Origin: Malaya genurostris
Lineage: Eukaryota > Arthropoda > Insecta > Diptera > Culicidae
Assembly: GCF_030247185.1 (NCBI RefSeq)
Contig: NC_080570.1
Span: forward strand, 4,588,001 to 4,652,000
DNA length: 64,000 bases
Direction: 5' to 3'
Shown: positions 46,701 through 55,700 of the stretch, piece after piece
Numbering within the stretch: the stretch's first letter is position 1
Layout of the letters: every line of letters starts with the position of its first letter
Position numbers and translations under genes: made by a program
Notes under the pieces: generated by a model
What the model was told of the DNA's origin: nothing
The model's input: only the letters and a program-made list of their open reading frames with translations
Databases searched by the model: none

Positions 46701-49700
46701 GCCGAACTCAACCCGAAGGGCACTAAAAACAGTTAATGTATCTTTCCTTTGCATTGCTTGTTCGACAAGTTATAGATATATTTCAATCTCATACAGGCAG
46801 CACATAATAATTTTTTCATAACTTTTCTGATTCCGTGTAATGCGATTTTGCTAGTAACGAGATTGTCACCGACTCTCAAACCCCATAGCCTACCTCGATC
46901 ATACATCGGCGAGATCAATGAAGCTTCAAAAAAAACATCGAATGAAGCATGCGGGCATCGCCTACTGCACCATTCCAACAAGGGATTGAAATCTGTCGCG
47001 CTCTGAATTTTTTGGAGATAAGCCGACGGTAGACCACGCATTTGTTACTACGCCAGTCTATCACGAAGCTAGCTTGATTGGGCATTCAATTTTACACGAA
47101 ATTGGAAATCAATAATGCTGGATTGGCAGTCCTGCATTGCGTCAGAAAGCGCTGACAAACAACTTCAGGATTCTGAACGATTTCGTATACGGAGCAGGAG
47201 TGTGCGGGGATGGTTTGTTCCTTGAGTAGTTGGCTAAAGCTTTTGCCGTTGTTTTTTTTTGTTTGAACGTAGTCGATATTCATATTTGGGTCATAAGCAT
47301 CAGGTTTTGTTTTTCTTATCGTGAACTCACTTGGCAATATTTGATTGTGTACATGAAGTAATTTGTTGTTCGTCATATCGATTGGTATGAATAGAGGCAT
47401 ATCGTGATGGAGTGCCTATAACCAGAGTGACGACATCCTATCCGACATGTTGGCAGTTTCGTTACCTTTACATTGTATTTGTCAGGTCGTCACTCTGGTG
47501 ATAGGCACGCTTTTCACGCTGCCTACTTGGGTTCAATCAGGTTTATATCATTTTTACCAAAAAAAAAATCAAATGTCAATTTGTTTTTCGTAAACAGTCT
47601 TCATTTACATGCCAGGTTAATCATTGTCTTCTATTTGATCGTGTCAACTAATCGACTTATTCGCTAGTTTACGCAGTGTGGTATACAAAACCGATTTTAA
47701 ACAGTACACAATAAAAATCCGTTCTCAAGCTCAGCAACACGAAATTCTACTGATTGTTCAGTAATCTAAACGCACTTTTCCGAGCTTTGTTTGATAATAT
47801 TCTGATATCTAGATAAAGCGCACCCTGTTGTCGAAATTCGGCAAAATGAGGCTTATTAATGCACTCATCTCATTCAATCCTTTAGGGTTTGTATTCATTA
47901 TTTCGTACAATAATAAAGCATTATATTGTAATTGATTTATTTTCGGGTTATTTTTCCGAGCTAACAGAAAAGTTTTTGCTGACAGTTTTGGAAAAAATGT
48001 CATTTACCAAATTTAGGATGATCAGCGAGCAGCCGGCGGTGCCAATGTCGGCAATTTTTTGACCGAAATTCAGTAATAAAATTTAAGTGTGTAGTATCAA
48101 TGCGATGTTGTGAGTGACAAATCCTATGGGGCTCTGATAACACGATTGAATTGTGAGAAACGGATTGTTAAAAAATCGATGCTAATTGCTTGAATGGGAC
48201 TCAATTCGCACCTTAACTGAGCCGTAGCAGTAAGTGCATCGAGAAAAATAAACGCGTGTTGTTCTGTTGCTACTATTTTCTGTTCTCTATTTGATCGTAA
48301 TGGCGAAACGTAGTAAGCCGCGTCAATTATGTTGACAGTTTCAACTACAATGTTGTTCCCGATACAGGATCTCGTTGCTTTTTTTTCTAGAAGAAGAGAT
48401 GCTCTTCTTACTATCCAACGATGGACAGGCGGTAGTTCGTACACTGATTGCGTTTTCATCCGGTCATACGACGCCGCTGTAGTTGTGTGAATTTTTCTTA
48501 GCTGTCGGTATCATCGTCAGCTGTTTGTCGATGTACCATAACTTGGTTGATGGTTTTTATCCATTATCTTGTAAGACTTACTGCAGTGAACACTGATGAT
48601 TTTCATAGGTGGCCAAAGTCAAAAAAGGTTTCTAAAACACTACAGCTTTTCCAATCAGTACACTGAATCAAACAACCCCAAATATATAAAAGATTTTCCC
48701 ATAATAAGCTATAAGTATGGTTTAAAATACAATCATTTACTGACTCAAGAGAAAATGCATTGTTATATAAAAAACCCAATTGATATAAATGTACGTAAAA
48801 CAAGAATGGCTTTTATCGTATCAAAGAACGCTCTCTACCAACTCTTCACACGATTCAATCAGTGCCATCAAAGAGAGACGGATATCATCGCAGCACCAAA
48901 AAAACCGGCATGGTTCATTTAACCCCTTAACGACCAAGAGAAATATGTTACTCTTCTATAAATATCGTTATAGATTCTTCAATTACTGTTAAATCGATGT
49001 TATAAAGAAAACTTATTTCCAAGGCGACAAATGTGTTTCTGAACGAATAAGTAATAAGAACTATCAATCTTTATTGCACTCAAAAAGTTTGTCCAATAGT
49101 TATATAAAATAGAGAACATAATAAATGTGTGGAGCTTCTCTCGGAAGCAACAAACGGTCGCTTATTCTCGTTTCGCGATCCGATTCTACACGGGCAGTTG
49201 ATAATTACGATAGAATAGAATTGCCGCTTATTCTAACTATGTGCATTCAACTTTTATATAAGTTGTGTCTATGAAAATGTATGTGAATGCTCCACACAAG
49301 GGTTTTGAAATATTGCAACCTATTTTGAGAATCATCAAGTCATCAATTCAATCGAATCATCGATTCGATTTTCTACGATAATCGTCAACTTGCGATTCTC
49401 TCTTGGTAAATTCCACACAGCACCGTTCATTACCAGACTGTAATTTTTTTTAAAGGCCGTGAAATACTCAGATTATGAAGTAGAGCGAAGGAATGTAGAA
49501 AAATTCTCTCACGGTTCATGTATTGACAGACACGAGTTCTTGTAGCATCTTCTACCGGATTGAAGATGTTGTATACAATGAAGATAAATATCGAGCAGGT
49601 TCTGTCAAATTATCGGCAATCACCAACACTGACGTGAAAAGTACCCTGGATCTATGTTAAACTCGAAATACAAACGCAGAACTAAAATAATTCAATTTTT

Positions 49701-52700
49701 TTTTAATTTTTTTGTATATTTTTTATCCCTCGACTGTAACCTAATGGTGGTCGTTTGCCGTTCTTCATTTTAAAAATCAATCCACTTGTATTCAGGTTTA
49801 CTATGATGTTCATACTCTGAAGTTTAGAAGTGTCTCAATGTCACGTGAGTCTGTGAATGGTGATGAGAGAAGCGGTAGGCGATGCTCAAAGTTTTAATCA
49901 ATTACAAGCGTATCAATTACAAGTGTATCATGAATTCCTTCCGCAAGGCCAGACCGTCAACAAGGAGTATTATTTGGGTGTTATGAGACGTTTGTGTGAA
50001 GCGATTCGCCGAAAAAGATTTGTGGGCAAACAACTCGTGGATCTTGCACCACACAATGTCATCGTTATCCGTGAACATTTGGCTAAAAACGAAACGAATA
50101 CCATTCAGCAATCACCGAGTTCACCTGATTTGGCTCCCTGCGACTTTTTCCTACTCCGTGGAACGCGTTTCAGCACCCGAGATGAGATTAGAGAAAAATC
50201 GCAGATGGTTCTGATGGCCATACCGAAAACTGAATATAAAAGCTGTTTCGAGGATTGGATCAAGCACTGTCGTAAGTGCGGTGCAGTCGATGAGAAGTAC
50301 TTTGAAGGGGAAAACAGCGATTTTGATAAATAATCTTGTATTTTTGATTTTCTGAATAAATTCCGGAAACTTTTTGATCAAGGTAGTACTTTTTGGTCGA
50401 CTCCAACTTCCACTTGAATCTCTTGCCGCTCTCGAACTGGAAGAAAGGCTCACGCAGATTCACACTAGAAATGGTTGGGCTGGAAATTCTTAAATCCGAA
50501 CCCGAAAATCTCTATTCGAAACTAGCCCGTATTTCTTCTTCAGTCACCCGCTCCTGGTCCATTTGAAGCCGCTACTATTTACAAAGTCTAGCAATTGAAT
50601 TGTTACATTGAAACAAACAGATAAAATTATCAAAACACTTTATTTTAAGTTTATTTAATTGCACTTCAAAACATCATACGAGACCCACAGGTGCTCTGGT
50701 TATTTTGTATTCCAAACTGCCGCCAGTTGACGCTTCCGGACTTCATGTTTTATTTTTTACAGCAGACTCTGGCCTCCAACGTACTACGAACAGCAAAGTC
50801 CATAAGTCCATCAGGTTTGGCGAATTCACCGGCCATTCCGAGCTCAAAATTGTGATAGTCCTTTGGTTATCAGAGCCGAGTACTTCCGATTAGAGTGCCT
50901 ATAACCAGAGTGACGACATCTCATCCGTAATGTTGGCAACAATTCAAAACATTCCATTAGCTTTACATTGAATTGACAGGTCGTTTGCTCGTTTGGAACT
51001 GGTAGCTGTCATTCCAAACGAACAGCTGTCGCCACTCTGATTATAGTCACTCTACTTCCGATCACTTCCGATCTGTCAGTTTGTTTGTCGCTTACTTGAC
51101 CCAGAGGTTGTATTTCCATGAATACAAACAACATGTAACCATGGATACCACTTTATGTTTTATTCCCAATGCTACATCGTTCCTACTGGTCTTTTCTAAT
51201 GTCGTTTTCGCTTGATGCCAAACCTAACCCAGTTTCCACCCTAACTGCTGTCAAACCGTTTGTTTGAAGCCAGTTTTGGACCTAGTTTCTACATTGTTGA
51301 ACTGAAAATCGAGTCAGTTTCGAACCTGGTTTTTATATTAGGTTTGCTCAAACCCCCCTTGCTAGGTGCGAACCAAACACAGTTTTGTGAAAAGTGTTTG
51401 TTTGACGATACTACCATGGGTCAGTTTCAGTTTTCTCAAGCGAAAACGACATAAGATTGTCTAGATAAGTTAAGGAAGGTAATCATATAAATACGATAAC
51501 CACAATACTGGACAATGTTCCGCAATCTAGATTCGGCGTTTTTTCGCTTTAAAAGCCTGTTTTTTTTACAAGGTGAAATGTATTTACGAACAGAGTGTGG
51601 GACTCTCCGCACGACCACCACTGTATAATTGGAACTACCCACTGAAACACCTTGGATCTCATGGACTGTTGGAAAACCCAATTTGTAGTTCTTCTTATTC
51701 ATGAACTGTGCTGTACGGTGAAAGGTTCTTTCGTCGGTAAACACGATATTTTTCAGGCTTTCTTCATCGGCCGTGTCAGCCTCGCCAAAAGATGAGGTCT
51801 TGTTCGGCTTAGTATGAAGGTTATCTTTCAAGACCCGACGGGGACTTCGATCGGATGCGTTTAGTGACAAAACGTCTAGGAAATTTCTTCAGGCGTCTCT
51901 TGACGCGAATCGTAGCGAATAATTGTATTTATTATTTAAAAAATTGTCTAGACTGAAGATACTGCTAGGAATTTAATTGGTTAGTTCGCAAAACACCTAT
52001 TGAAACAATTTAATGAGTCATTGCCCTTTTGTTAAGTAGATGAAGCACCAACATTTGCTCACAGGACGGAACGGTGACGGACTGGTCCTAGTGATGGCCA
52101 CATCACCAACACTCCGCAGTGGAAACGCTATATAATGACAATATGCCATCATGTTTCAGAGGGCAAAATCAATGATAACACTAGCGACGGCTCTAATCTA
52201 GCGTCCCATATCTACATACTACATAAAATCTCGAACGGACTATCGCGGAAGGGTCGCGCCTTGCAGACGACACTTCGACACTTCAACCGGCCGGGGCTGT
52301 CTTCTATTCACGCTCCAGTGATGAATCGATAAGTAACAAATGCGAAATTGATTAACACCCCACAGCGATGACCCGCACTCGGTTGTCCAGTGAGCCCGTT
52401 AATAATAGCTTCCTTATTGTTTTCAATGAAATAAAAACTGGCTCGAGAGGGTCACACAGTTCTGAATAAGTGCATCATATTCGAACGGCTCGAAGATGCA
52501 TCATGCCTTATGGGATAAATTATCTTAAATTAACGATAGGCTCATGAATAGAATGCAACTCTTTTTTTTTTTGTTGTACAATTTTATAGAGGTAACTCCA
52601 ATCAGATCGTTCAATAAACCATTCTAAAATTGGTGCAGTGACTGTAAATTCATGACGACATCGAAGTTCTGAACTCACAAAATATCTGGCATTTGTTGGT

Positions 52701-55700
52701 CCGTTATTTGCCCGCGCGCGTTTCTGTGTGTGAGTTGGCGAATGTTTGCAAATTCAATAGTAATGATTTGCACAGCTATCTTGAGCAACTGTTTGCTCTC
52801 ATTATTCACGCTGTTTTTATCAGTTACTGTTTTAAATACGGTCATTAGGTAAACACTACCTATAGCATGTGATCATCGCAGAAAAATCTTCAGTTCATTT
52901 CGGGGCCGTTATGGTAAAATTTCTTGAACGAACGCCAAATGGAATCAATTTCTGAAATGACATGACTTAAATTAATTCGAATTCGTTACAATTCAAGACA
53001 CCGATGGAACCGAACATTCCCCTTGGAGACTTGAGTTACTCAGATTCTAAGAATCACCAAAGAAAGCTGAAACTGCAAACCAAACCGTGTTACAATTTGT
53101 AGATTTTTATCAGTACGGTCAGGCACTGCAAGCAAAACAAATCGCTAAATTCACTTAGTTAACCGATGTTTCCTTGGAAGTCGAATCCGTCGTCGTCTGT
53201 TTATACACCAAATCACTGCTGACTAGTCAACACTGGCAAGTCAAGCCTTTCCCAAGCGAGCCGGCTGGAATGTGCTGGCTGTCTCACAAACTGTGTGGAT
53301 CACGACTTGAAAATGTGGAAAAAAGAGGAACTCTTCTTTTATTGCCTGTCGATAGTTTGCTTAGCTGGCTTAGCGCTTAACCAGAAGCCAAACATATTGA
53401 TGCAATCGGTTCGGTTCGGTTCGGTTGGCGGTATTAATTTTCTTGACATGGCCGGGAATAAAAACAGGCCGCAAACATTTTTTTTCCTGTAATAAGATCC
53501 AACCTGCGGTTAGAATATTTATGGTTCGGTCTGTTCAATTGAACTGATAAACTAACTAGCTCGCCTACTCTGTTGTTTGGATGTGAATACATTGTGTGTT
53601 CGAATTGTGCAATAATGACCGAAAAAAAAACCATCAAAATATATCCCAGTAGCATTTATGACTTACACACACCTCTGGGCTACCGCGGTTTGACATCGGG
53701 TTGCTTCGATGACATCATTTTTTTTCTGCATTCACTGCGCTTTATGCAGCGCGTTTACATTATAGCTGCTCTCTCGCACGTTAAATGCTGACACTAGCTC
53801 CTGGCCGAACAGCAGCTGCCAATGTTTACACCGTTTACTGGTAGATTAGTCGCTACAGTAGCGCCGAGTGATCTCAGATTTGGTTGCGTCGCGTGATCGT
53901 CGAATTAACACTCTATTTTTCAAAGGGAAACATGACAAACATGAGAATGCGAGGTTGTAAACTGATGTACGAAGTATAGAGCAGTATCCATCTCAAAGGT
54001 CAATATTGAGTCAAAATATTCAAGCTTACTCAATCATTCAAATATTTTTATACTGTGGATAGTGGGTGGAATCCGATCGAGAGTATCGTCTGTTCTATTC
54101 CCTTAGACTTGCTCCTTGACGTCGAATATATGTTTAACAATTTATAATAATAACATTTTAAATAGCATAAGTCAAACCTGTTTCAAAAGTCCTGAGAAAC
54201 TATTCCTATGTCAACAGGTTTTTGACTGTAGAAAACAATCGGTGACCTACTTTTCTCAACTGATAAATATGTTTGGGTCCAAAGTTTTGTGATCATTAGC
54301 CCTAGTACACGAATTCATCAACCAGTTCGATGAACTCGTGATAGCAACCGAAGTGTTTCTTCTACAGAGCTTTCCAATTCGATCCGCTATCATCATTTTC
54401 TAAAAACGTGTCACATTACCAAAGTCGTCAGTAATGTCAAAAAGCTATATTTGCCTTGGTATTACATTCCTTTTGTGAAATTTGTCCTACTGTTGTGTAC
54501 AGAACCATTGCATGGCTGGTACTGCTACCTTACTGACATTAAGGATCCTTCCTGGTCGGTACTCGGATATACAACAACTGGCTTGTTAGACCACCACTAT
54601 ATGCATTGAACCGCCTACCAAATCTTTATGAAGCCCTCTGAAAAAACGAAAACCAAAATATAATAAAAACATAACCAATACCGACACCAGTACCAAATAC
54701 CATTACCAATATCAAAACCCAAAAACCAAAAACCAAAAAATCAAAAACCAAAAACCAGAAACCAAACACCAAAAACCCAAAACACAAAAACCAAAAACCA
54801 AAAACCCAAAACCAAAAACCAAAAACCAAAAACCAAAAACCAAAAACCAAAAACCAAAACCAAAAACCAAAAACCAAAAACCAAAAACAAAAAACAAAAA
54901 ACCAAAAACCAAAAACATTAGTGGAATAAATTTCAAACCCCAAAAATCTAGCAGAAACAAATAATCGAAACTGAAAACCGAAAACGATATTTGAACAATG
55001 AAAATCAAAAACCGGTAATCGATACTCGAGATTTCAAGTTGAACTTGAGAGTAGAAATTTATGACTTGGCATTTGGCACTTGCAACTTGAGACTCTCGTA
55101 ACTTCGAACTTAAGAACATGAAACTTTGAACATGAAACGTAAAAATTGAAGCCAAAACTTCGAAAATGAAGCATGATGCAATTCCACATTCGAAATTTGA
55201 AACTTAATTGCTTCAAATTGAAAATTAACAAACATGAAGTTCGATAAACTTAATCTAAACTTCAATATTACACTTAAAAACGCAAAAATTGAAGGTCAAA
55301 CCTAAAACTTAACACTAGAAACCCAGAATATGAAACTTTCATACGTCAAACTTAAAACATAAAACAAGAGAAATTGAATTGAAATTTTTGAAACTTGAAA
55401 CTTGAAACTTGAAACTTGAAACTTGAAACTTGAAACTTGAAACTTGAAACGTGAAACGCGAAACGTGAAACTTGAAACTTGAAACTTGAAACTTGAAACT
55501 TGAAACTTGAAACTTGAAACTTGAAACTTGAAACTTGAAACTTGAAACTTGAAACTTGAAACTTGAAACTTGAAACTTGAAACTTGAAACTTGAAACTTG
55601 AAACTTGAAACTTGAAACTTGAAACTTGAAACTTGAAACTTGAAACTTGAAACTTGAAACTTGAAACTTGAAACTTGAAACTTGAAACTTGAAACTTGAA

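Noticed and set aside
46733..47400. Two roughly 100-codon minus-strand frames
   Set aside because: No recognised family, no splice or start context, AT-rich surroundings.
48124..48459. 111-codon minus-strand frame MKTQSVYELPPVHRW
   Set aside because: Ordinary composition but no family recognised and no supporting signals; left as intron DNA.
54626..55155. Minus-strand frames with FGFWFLVF repeats, resembling a membrane protein
   Set aside because: Direct translation of the AAAAACC tandem array.
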